A DNA stretch of 64,000 nt from Paratinospora sagittata. Its lineage: Eukaryota > Streptophyta > Magnoliopsida > Ranunculales > Menispermaceae. The notes under the pieces are model-generated. The model saw only the letters and a program-made list of their open reading frames with translations. It was not told the origin of the DNA and made no database searches. The translations under genes and the position numbers were made by a program. Below, in pieces: positions 34,084-45,252 of this stretch. Position 1 is the stretch's first letter; every line of letters starts with the position of its first letter. The DNA lies in the NCBI GenBank assembly GCA_035771175.1, contig CM069602.1, positions 11,679,116 to 11,743,115 of the forward strand, written 5' to 3'.

Positions 34084-35206
34084 ATGAATAGTGGGGACAA
34101 ATGATCTCGGTGACCGGCGTCGTTGTGTGGCGTGGCTGGCCGAGATGGGACAATATTATGGGTCCATAATGACTGGGGTAAGCTCTGTAGGAGGTGCCCA
34201 TAGTAGGGAGCACTGTGTGCAACCCCAGCGTGACAAAAATGCCTTATGTATATATAAGGCTTTTTTGTCATGCCCGGGTTGCACCGCAGTGCCCCCTACC
34301 CAGGGTGATGAGTACCCCAATCTCCAGGACATACTCTAGCCATTATGGACCCATAATATTGTCTCATCTCGGCTAGCCACTCCACACAAGGACGCCGGTC
34401 ACCGAGATCATTTGTCCCCACTATTCACTCATGAATAGTACAGGGTCTCCCCCAGAATCGAACTCGAGACCTCCCTTAAGGAGTCTGATTTCGCATTTCA
34501 GAATGCGAAATCAAACTCCTTAAGGGAGGTCTCGAGTTCGATTCTGGGGAGGCCCTGCACTATTTATGTTGAATAGTAGGGACAAATGATCTCGGTGACT
34601 GGCGTCCTTGTGTGGTGTGGCGTGGCTGGCCGAGATGGAACAATATTATGGATCCATGATATCGGTGTCCGGCGTCCTTGTGTGGCATGGCTGGCCGAGA
34701 CTTATGTATAGTGTCACGCCCGGGTTGCACAGCAGTGCCCCCTACCCAGGGTGATGAGTACTCCAATCTCCAGGGCGTACTCCAGCTATTATGGACCCAT
34801 AATATTGTCTCATCTCGGCCAGCCACGCCACACAAGGACGCCGGTCACCGAGATCATTTGTTCCTACTATTCATCATGAATAGTGCAGGGCCTCCCCCAG
34901 AATCGAACTCGAGACCTCCCTTAAAGAGTCTAATTTCGCATTCTGAGTAGCCACTGAACCATTGGCTTAGTGATTACTTAGAATACGAAATCATACTCCT
35001 TAAGGAAGGTCTCGAGTTCGATTCTGGGGAGCCCTGCACTATTCATGATAAATAGTGGGGACAAATGATCTCGGTGACCGGCGTCCTTGTGTGGCGTGGC
35101 TGGCCGAGATGAGACAATATTATGGGTCCACAATGGCTGGGGTACGCTTTGTAGGAGGTGCCTATCACCTTGGGTAGGGGGCACTGTGTGCAACCTAGGC
35201 GTGACA
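34084..35206. repeat. Cluster of five SINE-like copies in alternating orientation
   Basis: Five related copies lie end to end: about 34084-34250 (+, tail part), 34252-34497 (-), 34502-34690 (+, truncated), 34711-34961 (-, longest) and 34976-35206 (+). Shared segments include GGTCTCGAGTTCGATTCTGG, ATGATCTCGGTGACCGGCGT and CACCCTGGGTAGGGGGCACT, and copies end near GCGTGACAAAAAAGCC. Copies 2/3 and 4/5 face each other head to head, with a perfect core GATTTCGCATT/AATGCGAAATC around 34498. The cluster is bounded on both sides by CGATGA (34082-34087 and 35209-35214). No protein frame is credible. Confidence 0.8.
34899..34961 (-). promoter_or_regulatory. Pol III A-box and B-box-like sites in a SINE-like copy
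   Basis: On the minus strand TGGTTCAGTGG (34951-34961) fits the tRNA A-box pattern TRGYNNARNNG. About 42 bases later AGTTCGATTCT (34899-34909) matches 9 of 11 bases of the B-box GGTTCGANTCC. This order and spacing are as in tRNA genes and tRNA-derived SINEs. It is not a functional tRNA: no cloverleaf was seen. Confidence 0.6.
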
Positions 35207-35757
35207 ACCGATGACCTAAAAGTCACTTAAAACACTTAACTTGTAGATATTTTCTTTCTCTTTCCAACGCATCTTGAATCATTCAAATCGGAGTTAAAAC
35301 GAAAAAAAGTTATGATCATTTGAAGTTTTCTTATCGATCGGTCAAACGATATACCGAAAAATCACCGATCAGTCACCGAGTTAACCCATCGATATGTAAA
35401 CTTCAAATGACCATAACTTTTTCGTTTTAACTTCGATTTGAGTGATTGAACATGCGTTGGAAGATATGAAGTAAAGATCTACAAATTCAAGTGCTTTAAA
35501 TGACTTGTTGGTTACCGGTGACCAAACGATATACTGAAAACTCACCGATCGGTGATCGAGTTGATTAATCGGTTACTGAGTTGACTTTTCAGTCACTGAT
35601 CGATTATCGATTTGTCTAATCACTGGTCAAGAACTTTTTAATTTCAACTCATTTTAAATTACTTTAATCCTAGTTTAAAATATGGTTAAAATAAAAAGTA
35701 CAAAATGATCAAATGTAATCTTTGACAACTTGTAATTTGATTGACTTGTGACAAGTT

Positions 35758-36013
35758 GATTGGTCGAAGACCCAAATAATAATTTTAAAAACTATGGAAC
35801 CTCTGCATTAAATAAAAATAACTATATGACCCAAACTCTAATTTTTTTATTTTATTCCAAAAATTCCTAACTAACCTCTAATTTTCTATTGCAAGGTACA
35901 ATTTCTTTTGAAATATTTTTGTATTTGTTAAGTACATTTGTTTAGTTACACTTAGTAGTAAGGTTATATTTATTTCTATGCTTATTTATACTATTAATTA
36001 TAATTGAACAGTA

Positions 36014-36045
<32 letters not shown>

Positions 36046-37472
36046 TTTTAATTGTCAAAAGGTAAAACTGTCATCCTCAAATAAAATACTGTTATAAAAG
36101 CACTTTCGACATGTTGTACCACGCTGGTCTTAAACTATTTTTTAAATCAGAAGTATTTTTTCTAGAAGCATTTTTTTTCAAATACAATTTTGCAAACAGG
36201 GCCTTTGATGGTCTCCTGATAATTGACTTTTTGGATCAATGAAATGGTCATAGTTTGGATTTTGGAATAAATTAATAACAACTCCATTTCTTTTGTTAAT
36301 TAATTAACTAATTAAAAAGCTATTAATGTCACCCCCATTTCTCTTTGAAATCAACAGCCTAACAGAACGTTTATTTATCGATTGGACGCTAGCCCACTTA
36401 ACGCCGGCGCTCAACTTCAAATTGAAGTAATCTTCAATGGTTGTTGCACGTTCTTTTCATGATGTGATCTCCAAACGGCGCTTATACGTGTGCGAGCTAA
36501 AGAATTAGTTGAATATTCAATGAAAACAATTAATTTTAAATTTTAAAGTCATGTTATGGTCACAAACTGCATCCTTGACCAAATTGATTTACTATTAATT
36601 AATTTTATTTTTCATAGCTAAGAACTTACTTTTTTAATATTGTTACATTGCAAATTGAAATAGTGTGCTATGTACCCAAATTCCGATAACTTCGTTAGAT
36701 GAAGAACGATGTATAAGTCATGATTAAGGAGTGAGGTTTCGATTTTGAGTTCGAGTTCATATTAGCATTTATTCATCTACTTTAAAAAAGAATGTCCAAT
36801 AACTTTTGTAGTTTTTGACTTTAAAATAGTCTTGCTCCGACAATATGGTTAGTGGAAACACCGAAGCATAGATCGAAAAAAGAAAAAAAAAGAAAAAGAA
36901 ATAGTGTCTTACATATAATAGGTTTTGAAAATTGTATATGCAACTTCTTGTTATTAAGCTTATAGACATCTCCCGATTTAATAAAAAAAAGAAAAAAAAA
37001 ACATATTCCAACAAATATCAGTTGAAATGAACATCTGTCGTAGTAGGAGAGGCACAATGTTTGTTTGACTTAATATTTTTATCAAAATGTTTCAACTATT
37101 TAAGTTACGATGAACAATTATATTTACTCAAATTGAATTGATTAATGTCGAAAAATCAGGATGAAACAAAAATGATCCCGTTTTGAAAACTTTCCCTTTG
37201 GTTTTGGCATATTTTCCTTATATTAGTGTAGATTAATTAATCTAATTATCATTAACTTGTTATTGGATGGCTATAAAAGATGCAGCTGTTGAAATTAAAA
37301 TTTGAAAAATATTAATTTAAATATAAAATACTATAACTACAATACAACTAAATATTCATGTTCACAGAATGTTTATGTTACACATGTCTCAAGGTATATA
37401 ATAAATAATCTAATAAATATATATGTGCAGTTATAATATTTTATAATTAGATTATCATTCTCTTTTAAATTT
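35758..37472. other. Intergenic, AT-rich
   Basis: No gene is seen. It contains a TA microsatellite (36013-36041) and a segment ending in TTTTGCAAACAGGGCC (about 36180-36205) that resembles a MITE end without a found partner. The rest is low-complexity AT-rich DNA. Confidence 0.55.
36013..36041. repeat. (TA)n microsatellite
   Basis: An uninterrupted run of about 14 TA units in AT-rich intergenic DNA. Confidence 0.85.
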
Positions 37473-38328
37473 AGGAGCAACAAAACGTACAACACTAAAT
37501 GCTAATATTACCCCACCCAAAAAAGATTAATTTTTTTTCCACAATACATTTTTATGATTTGTTTACAATACCCTCACATAAATTTTATTTTCACTTAATC
37601 CCAAAACATTTACTAACTTTACCCATCACCATAAACCCCATTCATCTTCTTCCCCTAAACCCTTTTTCATTGTCATAGAAACTCTTCTTCCATTATCATC
37701 TTCCTACCCTTCTTCCTCTAAACACTCTTTGAAAGCTTTAAAGAGCCATTTTGATAAGAGAATGATTCTTTGTAAAGGATTTTGAGGTGTTTTGAAAGTT
37801 GGTTTTTAAGTGTGTAAAAACTCACTTTAAGGCAATCAAAATATTCGGTCTTACATCATTTGAAAGCACAATGGTGAATTTTTAAGTTGGAGTCATGCCA
37901 TTGAAAACAACTGAAAATAGGAAGTTCGGTCGGATCCTACCTAAACTTATGACCTTCATTTAGTAGGATAGGACCAAACTGAGGTAATAAGTTTGGTTGA
38001 ACTCTACCGAACCGAATGCAATGATTTGATGGGGACCGAAAAATGACAACGATGACGTGGACATTTTGGATCATATTAAGATAAGAAAACAACCTTAGAT
38101 CTTGACGTTTTCAAAGAGAGGAAGCTTGGGTAACGGCGTGAAGCTTGGGCAATGGCGGTGGTGACGACGACTAGGGTTTGGTGCTTGGAAGACGAAGATG
38201 AAACGGTGGAAGGGAGATTGGATAATTTGAAGTTTTTTTGGGGTAAAAAAAGAAATATAATATTAGGTGGGGTAAAAATAGTAAGTGGGAAAAGATAGAA
38301 CATTAGTGTGTACGTTTAGTTGCTCCCA
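37473..38328. mobile_element. Non-autonomous TIR transposon, 856 bp
   Basis: The left end AGGAGCAACAAAACGTACAA pairs with the reverse complement of the right end, TGGGAGCAACTAAACGTACA, and the similarity continues into CACTAA and TACCCCACC further in. TAAATTT stands directly outside both ends (37466-37472 and 38329-38335), a likely target duplication of 7-8 bases, which suits a hAT-like element. The inside has a CTTCTTCC-rich left part and a GGCGGTGGTGACGACG-type right part but no open frame that I can support. Confidence 0.7.
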
Positions 38329-38335
38329 TAAATTT

Positions 38336-40044
38336 TAGTTCTTTTGTTTGTTTGTAAGATAAAGATAGAAACAAATGAATTAATAGACACTTAACTAATT
38401 GTAAAGATTAATAGCTATATATGGAGTCATAATACTTAAAGATATTGGAAAATGGATGTTTATTAATTGGTTATGCTAAACATGAAACAAACAATATGAG
38501 AAGTTGAGACAACGATATAAAATGTTGGAAGAAATCCATGACTTAGTATACAAGAAGTCATGGCTAAGTGGGAAAATACTGGAGATTCTTTATATAAAGG
38601 CAGTTTCCTAGTAAAAACAATCCACCTAAACTAAAATAAGTGATTTTTTTTTATATGATTGCTGAAATATATTCATCTATATTTACATTTAATCAGTATT
38701 CTACTTCCCTTTCCATCCACCTTTTTTTAAAATAGAAGTTATTGACTTTTAATAGAAGTTAAAAGGGTAAGATTATCTTTTTATTTAAAATATGATAGTC
38801 TATGGTCAAATGCGTTGTCCAGAGTACTGAAAATGTAAAGAAGAATGATTCTTAAAATAATTTACTAAAACAAAAATGTATAAAGAGAGGTTTGAAAGTT
38901 ACCAATAATTAAATAAATATGGGAGGAAAATAACAAAGAAGAATAATTCTTAAAATAATTTTTATATTAATTAATATTACAAAAAAAAAACCTTGTAATG
39001 TCTTATTACCAAATTGCCCATAAACATATATTTTTTATATAAATTTATTTGACAAATATATCAATTTTTTGACATTCAGAATGTATCCTACTTCCCTTTG
39101 AACGAGACTAATCATCAAACTCGGATATAACAAAGGCATTTGGACTGACCCTCCCAACAAGGACGGTTAATAAGTTTTGCCTTTGAGTTTTCTCTCTATT
39201 TTATCTTTCTAAGTTCTTAGTTTTACTATTAATTGTCTTCATCCACAATTTTGAATGATTTTCGTTATTTTGATCAAATTGAAAGACAAAACATATTTAA
39301 TTTTTTTCTAATAAAAATATTTTATTTTAATTATCTTTAATAAAAGTTATACAAACAATAGTAATTAATAATATAATTTTTTTTAAAAAATTAAATTTTC
39401 TAATTAGGTGAGAAAACAGAAGGATCAAGTACAAAACTCTTTTTTTTTTTTTTAAACTGAGAATAAGCATTTTAATAAAGTTAATTAGTATAATGCCAAA
39501 ACGAGTAACAAAAAACTCCAAAAGTATTGTCTTGTACTTTTTTTTTTCCTTAAAAAAAAAGTTTAATTTAATTAAAACTCAGTTTTTTTTTTGTCAACAA
39601 TTTAAAACTCCGTTCAAATCCGACTTAAAGTAAACAACAACGACTGCAAAAGCTGCCCGCCGAAAGTGCGCCAAAAAAAAAGAAGAAAAAACACAGAGCG
39701 TCGTTGTTGGAAGTATGTTGGACGCAGGAGGGTGATTCTGTAATTTAATATTACGAGATTGGTGACTTTTCCTCGTCAAAAGCCAACCGGCAAAGAGTAA
39801 AGGTAACACAGGAGGCAATTTGACCGTTTTCTCCTTTAGTGGGTGTGGACACGGAACGTAAAGTAGAGTGGCAGATACGTAATTTCAGAGAAAAAAAAGA
39901 CAACAGCGAGAGATTAGTGTTGGGGAATTTTGGTGAATTTAAGGGACAAAAATGTAAGTTTTGTTGTCTGAAACATGAAGGAATAAACGGTTCGTCATCC
40001 TTTGCTTATCGATTTGGCGTAGACTTTAAGTTCAAATATATTGA
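38336..40044. other. Intergenic and GALT1 upstream region
   Basis: No gene is seen. The right part (about 39600-40044) is less AT-rich, with GCCCGCCGAAAGTGCGCC, and should be the promoter region of the transcript that starts near 40080. Confidence 0.55.
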
Positions 40045-40164
40045 ATTATAAAGCCATCAAAAACATTCGCATCTTCTCGATCTCCACAGATTCTTCTCTT
40101 TCTCTCTAATCTTTCCTTCTCTCTTGCTTTTTGGTTGTTGTTGGTTTGATCAATGGATTAGAAG
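40045..40164 (+). promoter_or_regulatory. Putative GALT1 TATA box and first 5' UTR exon
   Basis: ATTATAAAG (40045-40053) is a good TATA box. It is followed by CT-rich leader-like sequence and, at 40164, a consensus exon end AAG|GTAAGT. The leader has a two-codon upstream frame (ATG GAT TAG, 40153-40161). The nearest credible acceptor in front of the GALT1 coding start is CCTTTTCAG at 45209, which would make a 5045-base 5' UTR intron. The link to GALT1 is inferred from orientation and lack of any other gene between. Confidence 0.5.
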
Positions 40165-41216
40165 GTAAGTTAATTACTGCTTTAATCAGTGATGAATTCT
40201 TAATCAGTTTCTGATCCTCGGCTTTTTTTTTGTGTGCGCTCTGCGGCGACGTTCTTTTCTGTGGAATTTTAAGAGATTTGGTGTTATGTTGACTACATAT
40301 TTTGTTTTGTGTGTTGATCCGAGTGAGTTTGAGATCGGTTTGTGTAGTTTTTGTTGTGAAAGTATGTGGTTGTGTTTCTATGATCTGTTTGAAGGTGTCG
40401 TGTTCTTCTTTTTTGTGTTTTTTTCTCTCTTTTTGTACAAATTTTTTGTGTTTAATTGTTGTTTCTGGTTTGGAAATAGAGTATGTGTTGGAAAAAACAC
40501 CAAAACCCTCCAATATCACAGATTCAATTAAGATAAGAACAAATGAGATCAACACCCACAATTCAAAGATATTAGTGGAAAAATTCCAAAATCAGGAAAA
40601 AAAAAATCACGGGCAAAAACAATCCACTATCAATTAATAAGTATTTCAGAGGAATTAAACATTTTAAATACTTCTACACCAGATAGTACACAAATTTGAG
40701 ACTTTGGTAAAGAAGAATAACAGAAAGAGAATACCCAGGAGAAAACTAGAACTTCAACCGCGTCACCCGCACAAGTTCTAAACTCTACACTCTTTCACAA
40801 AGCTTCCAAGGGCCAAGCTTCACATTCTTCTAGATCTCACTCACTAGTTGGGATGATCAATAAACAATGAGGGGCCTCCTATATCTAGACTTTCTAGCCA
40901 TAATAGTTAGAAACCGTGACTAACAAGGATTCTTCATTCTACACTAATATGGTTTCCTTATTCAAATACAACTAGATCATAAAACACTTATCCATATTTA
41001 GAAAGTCCTAATTACTTTCTAAATACATGTTTCATGTTCTAAAACAACAAGGGATTCATGTTTAAGCCAAAATCCAAACAATCTTCACCTTGGCAAAAAC
41101 ACCAATGCTTCATCTGCTTCAATCTTATGTTTTTTCCCCTTTGCCCTCATGGGCCATGACACTCAATGTTGAGAATTACCCAAGTTTAAATCACCCTTGA
41201 ACTTGCCAACTGGAAC

Positions 41217-42458
41217 CTACTTTCTGATCAACTTTTTAGACCCAGATCTTGCTCCAAGTGCTAATCCTGGTTTGCCCATCAACACGTACAAGTTTCTGTC
41301 TTGAACACCTTTCATGATCATAATAGACTTCCAGAAAACTTTCAATACTCCATCTTTACCAGAGTACCAATAACCTTCAGAATCTAACTTGAAAAGAGAA
41401 ATCAGATTCTGAGTAAAACTCAACACATGTCGAACATTATGAAGTGTAATAACGCGTTCGTCAAACAACTTCACCTGAACTTCACCCACTCCCATTATTG
41501 GCCTTTGGGAGCCATCAACCATTGAGACAAACTCGCTACCAGTACACCTTGCATACTTGCCAAACCATGTCTTGTGTACACACATATGATGTGTGGCCCC
41601 GGTATCAATCACCCAATTGCCCTTATGCTGTAAATTTCCACCATTAACAGACGCCATAAGAACAAAATGACTGTTGAACTCGACAACATTCAGATTGGTA
41701 CCGTCGTCATCGACATTCGTATTTGTCAACTTGGAGCTATTTGCTGAACTTGCTCCTTTTCCTTTCCAATTCTTGCAATCTTTCCTTAGGTGCCCTGATT
41801 GCCCACACCCCCAACATGTCCCCTTCACAAACTTTTTAGGATTCCCCTTCTTTCCACCTACTACCAATGCCGAACCCTCAGAAGAATCATTACTAGCACC
41901 TTTTAATCTTCTCTTTTCAGAAAGTAGCGTACTAGTAACTTCTTCAAGATTCCCAATATCCTTCTCATACATTAACGTAGTCTGAAGATGCTTATAGGAA
42001 GCTGGAAGGGGCCAAATCAGTCGAAGTGCATGATCATCCACAATTTTTACTCCAATTGCTTCTAACTCAGAAACAATACCATTGAGGACACTAAGGCGAT
42101 CAACTATTGTTGTACTTTCTTCCATCCGCAATGTGTGGAACTTTTCTTTAAGATACAACCAATTTAAAAGATTCTTTGTCATATAAAAGCTTTCTAACTT
42201 CTTCCAAAGATCTTTTGCTGTAAAATTACCCTTGATATTCCCAAGGACATTCTTTGCAAGACAAAGTCGTATCGTACTAGCAGTTCTCATATCCAGCTCT
42301 TACCAATCCTCATCACTTTCTTTACCTTTACCTATCAAAGCCTTTTGCAGCCCGGACCGAATTAATAAATCTTTGACTTGCAATTGCCACAAGCCAAAAT
42401 TTATTTTTCCATCAAACTTTGCCACATCAAACTTTAAGTTGGATGAATAATTCGACAT
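41217..42458 (-). pseudogene. Copia gag-protease, with one in-frame stop
   Basis: Translation starts at ATG 42458 (MSNYSSNLKFDVAKFDGKIN), is interrupted by TAA at 42300-42302, and then stays open for 357 codons to 41217. Features in order: a UBN2-type gag region (LWKKLESFYMTKNLLNWLYL), a CCHC knuckle (CWGCGQSGHLRKDC, about 41780-41821), the aspartic protease motif WVIDTGATHHMC (about 41580-41615) and the start of the gag-pre-integrase region (GVQDRNLYVLMG). After that the normal polyprotein ends, with nothing recognisable of integrase. The long open frame suggests that gag function was kept until recently. Confidence 0.9.
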
Positions 42459-42511
42459 TTCTAAATCTCTTCACACTTTAATGAATCAATTGAAGTACAA
42501 CTTGAACCGTA

Positions 42512-42523
42512 GCTCTGATACCA
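42512..42523 (-). promoter_or_regulatory. Copia primer binding site
   Basis: Read on the minus strand, TGGTATCAGAGC matches the initiator tRNA-Met complement and lies four bases inside the 5' LTR end, where the primer site of a complete element should be. Confidence 0.85.
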
Positions 42524-42711
42524 ATCTTTTGGGAAAAACTCCCAAACCCTCCAATATCACAGATTCAATAAAGAAAAGAACAATAGAGATCAACACCCAC
42601 AACTCAAAGATATACATGGAAAAACCCCAAAATCAGTGAAAAAAAACCACGGGAAAAAACAATCCACTATCAATTAATAAGTACCTCAGTGGAATTAAAC
42701 ACCTCAAGTAC

Positions 42712-42920
42712 TTTTACATCAGATAGTACACAGATTTGAGACTTTGGTAAAGAAGAATAACAGAAAGAGAATACCCAAGAGAAAACTAGAACTCCAACCG
42801 CGTCACCCACACACCTCAAGCACTTCTACACCAGATAGTACACAAATTTGAGACTTTGGTAAAGAAGAATAACAAAAAGAGAATACCCAAGAGAAAACTA
42901 GAACTCCAAGCGCGTCACCC
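42712..42920. repeat. Tandem duplication inside the copia 5' LTR
   Basis: A segment of about 110 bases, from CAGATAGTACACA to CGCGTCACCC, is present twice (about 42719-42809 and 42831-42920 plus a short junction). The other LTR has it once. This accounts for the length difference between the two LTRs (about 705 against 595 bp). Confidence 0.85.
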
Positions 42921-43030
42921 GCACAAGTTCTAAACTCTACACTTTTTCACAAAGCTTCCAAGGACCAAGCTTCACCTTCTTCTAGATCTCACTCACTAGT
43001 TGGGATGATCAATAAACAATGAGGGACCTC

Positions 43031-43040
43031 CTATATATAG
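43031..43040 (-). promoter_or_regulatory. TATA box of the copia 5' LTR
   Basis: CTATATATAG is followed on the minus strand by GAGG-rich sequence and lies about 200 bases inside the 5' LTR, as expected for the U3 promoter. The other LTR reads CTATATCTAG at the same place (about 40880), a weaker form. Confidence 0.55.
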
Positions 43041-43733
43041 ACTTTCTAGCCATAATAGTTAGAAATCGTGACCTACAAGGATTCCTCATTCTACACTAAC
43101 ATGGTTTTCTTATTCTAATACAACTAGATCATAAAACATTTATCCATATTTAGAAAGTCCTAATTACTTTTTAAATACATGTTTCATGTTCTAAAACAAC
43201 AAAGAATTCATGTTTGAGCCAAAATCCAACAGTATGTGCGGTTCAAGTACTGTAAATTTTGAATATGGCGATGGAGTTGTTTGTTAGTTTTTTTTTAATC
43301 AAGTGGACGGATTTGCGATAGTGGGGAAAGATTTAAGCTTTACCGTGTTGTTTTGGTTTCTGGTTGAGAGATGCTCTGGTGAGGAAGTGTTTTTGATTGA
43401 TCGGTTATTTGATTCGATTGAGTATAATAAGGTGCCTGGTTTGGTACTCAAAGAGGTAGATTCGTAACTGAAAACTCAAGTTCTTGTTATTTGTTGTTAT
43501 TATTAATTTATGAACCTAGGTTTTTTTTTGAAGGTTTTCGTGGTGTAATTGAATGACGTGCTGTTAAATTGTTCTTGCATCTCCAAAAATTTTATGTTGA
43601 GATTGTGCTATTGGCATGTGCAAATTGTACTTATCTGTCCAAGATCCGGCCTCTCAATTCCTTTATATTTAGAGGCACTTCTGAATTAAATTTAGCATGC
43701 AAGAATGTGCAATTTGGTGAAAATATTTTTTCT

Positions 43734-44064
43734 TTGTGTTTGGTAGCTAAGAAAATTTTCATGAGAAAATGTACATGAGAAAATTTTCTCATGGTTGTTT
43801 GGTTGAACATGAGAAAATTTTATCGTAATTGGTTATTAATTAATTATTCAGTTATATAACTATAACTTCTTCAAATTTAGTGCAATTTTTTTTTCCTCTC
43901 CCTCCTAGCTGAGAAAATTATGGTGAGAAAATGGTTGGCCTGAGAAATTTTATTTAAATTTTTTTCTCACCTTTTTTACCAACCAAACATTGGAAAATAG
44001 AATTTTTTCAAGAAAACCACTATTTTCTCGAGAAAAGCTCTATTTTCTCACCTACCAAACACAA
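43734..44064. mobile_element. MITE, 331 bp
   Basis: Left end TTGTGTTTGGTAGCTAAGAA and right end, as reverse complement, TTGTGTTTGGTAGGTGAGAA are terminal inverted repeats. The inside has many copies of GAGAAAATTTTC/TTTTCTCA on both strands, so the whole element can fold on itself. No coding frame. The target duplication is unclear. It lies in the inferred 5' UTR intron of GALT1. Confidence 0.8.
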
Positions 44065-45252
44065 CTTAAATGTTATAGATGTTTAAAGAAAAAACAATTG
44101 CATTATACCACTGGATAGGACTTAAATATACTATACCACTACCACTGCAGTATTGTAAAAATTGCAACTGTCCTCACTTATTACTAGAAATGAGGTATGA
44201 TTGATTAAGTGTCTATATATCCTTTCAAGAATAGATTAATTCTTTTGGGTGCACAATTTTGTTTTGTTGCCTCTTGAAGTTGACTTTACTGCTTGAAACA
44301 TTTTTGTGTATCTTTTTGAAAGATGTTATATATGTATTTTTCCTTTTTTTTTTATATTGACCAACAGTAGTTCAATTCTTTTTTCATTGTCAAATGTTCT
44401 TTTAACTGGTTTTGTTGAAAACTGTAACGGTAATCTGTTATATTTTATTAGGTACATGTTGAAGATTCATCTCATCATCAGCACTGCTGTCCCTTCTGAG
44501 CATTATATGTGTGCCTATCTGTGCCTAACTCATTGTCAAATAATTATTCATGCTGCTGCTATATCCTGCAACTTTTTGGCACCTGAGCTTTCATTGCAGG
44601 TGAAGTATTTCCCTCCTGACTCCTTTCAATTTTTCTTCCCATCTATGACCCTAATTTTAGTATTTTCATGGCATTTGTACTTAAAATGTTACAGATATTT
44701 TTCAGGGTGTCACAGCTCAACCATCATACCTCTGACTATTCCTTAACTAAGGGTCTGATTGATGCTAGTTATACATGCTGTCTGGCTGATCCTTCATCCA
44801 GGCTTAGTATTTTCAGAGGAAGACGAAACACACTTTGAGGCAGAGTTTCACAACCATTGTATATATCTTTTGAAGGCCAATTTTGTTGGTATCTTGGATT
44901 CAGCATATAAGTCCTATTGTAAGAAAATTCATGCTCTAATGTTCTAGTAGTTGCATTCCTGGTGGAACCGCAATCTTAAATTTTGAATGGGCAGCCGATC
45001 ATAAGAATTCCACGTTGATGTTGTCTACCTGGAAATGTTTAGTGGAATATAGATCTTAAATGTTTACTGCTTTTCCATAGATGAGTGGAAGTGATTGTTT
45101 TCCATTACTGTTTCTATTGTGGCTCATTTACCACTGAATGGCTTGAGTTCCAAGCTCTAGATTTGGCTTGTTTTATACTGTTCCTGGATGTGGGGTTCTT
45201 CCTTTTCAGATAGAACAGTTCGGAGGATTTCAGGCTCTCTGTAGCCCAAGAA

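Larger units (their letters stand above)
33346..35757. mobile_element. Long-inverted-repeat transposon (foldback/MULE-like), non-coding
   Basis: The left arm (about 33346-33590) is the imperfect reverse complement of the right arm (about 35515-35757), from AACTTGTC at the outer left to GACAAGTT at the outer right. Both arms share ACTAGGATTAAAGTAATT-type and CACCGATCGGTGA-type segments. Inside the arms a ~130-base unit (AAGTCATTTAAAGCACTTG... to AAAGTTATGGTCATTTGAA) recurs on both strands. The centre (about 34084-35206) is taken up by a cluster of another repeat. No transposase frame is present, so it would need an enzyme in trans. I saw no clear target duplication, so the superfamily is open. 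Confidence 0.7.
40486..43231 (-). mobile_element. Non-autonomous copia element with only gag-protease (TR-GAG-like)
   Basis: This complete minus-strand element is flanked by a perfect 5-bp target duplication GTATG (40481-40485 and 43232-43236). Its LTRs are 40486-41080 (3' LTR) and about 42527-43231 (5' LTR), with TGTTGG...CCAACA-type ends. The tRNA-Met primer site lies at 42512-42523 and the polypurine tract GCCAAGGTGAAGAT at about 41081-41094. The 1.4-kb interior codes only for gag, a protease motif and the first part of the gag-pre-integrase region. Integrase core, reverse transcriptase and RNase H are missing, so it can only move with enzymes from another copia element. It sits in the likely first intron of GALT1 in antisense orientation. 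Confidence 0.93.

Noticed and set aside
34899..34961. A real tRNA gene
   Set aside because: A- and B-box-like strings are present but no cloverleaf with anticodon and acceptor stem can be formed; a SINE-like origin explains it better.
40106..40561. 151-codon minus-strand frame near the GALT1 leader
   Set aside because: It spans the leader exon, the intron start and part of the copia LTR, is low in complexity (Lys/Thr/Gln-rich) and has no family resemblance.
44306..44746. 146-codon plus-strand frame in the GALT1 leader intron
   Set aside because: The composition is that of AT-rich intron DNA read as hydrophobic residues; no splice or family support.
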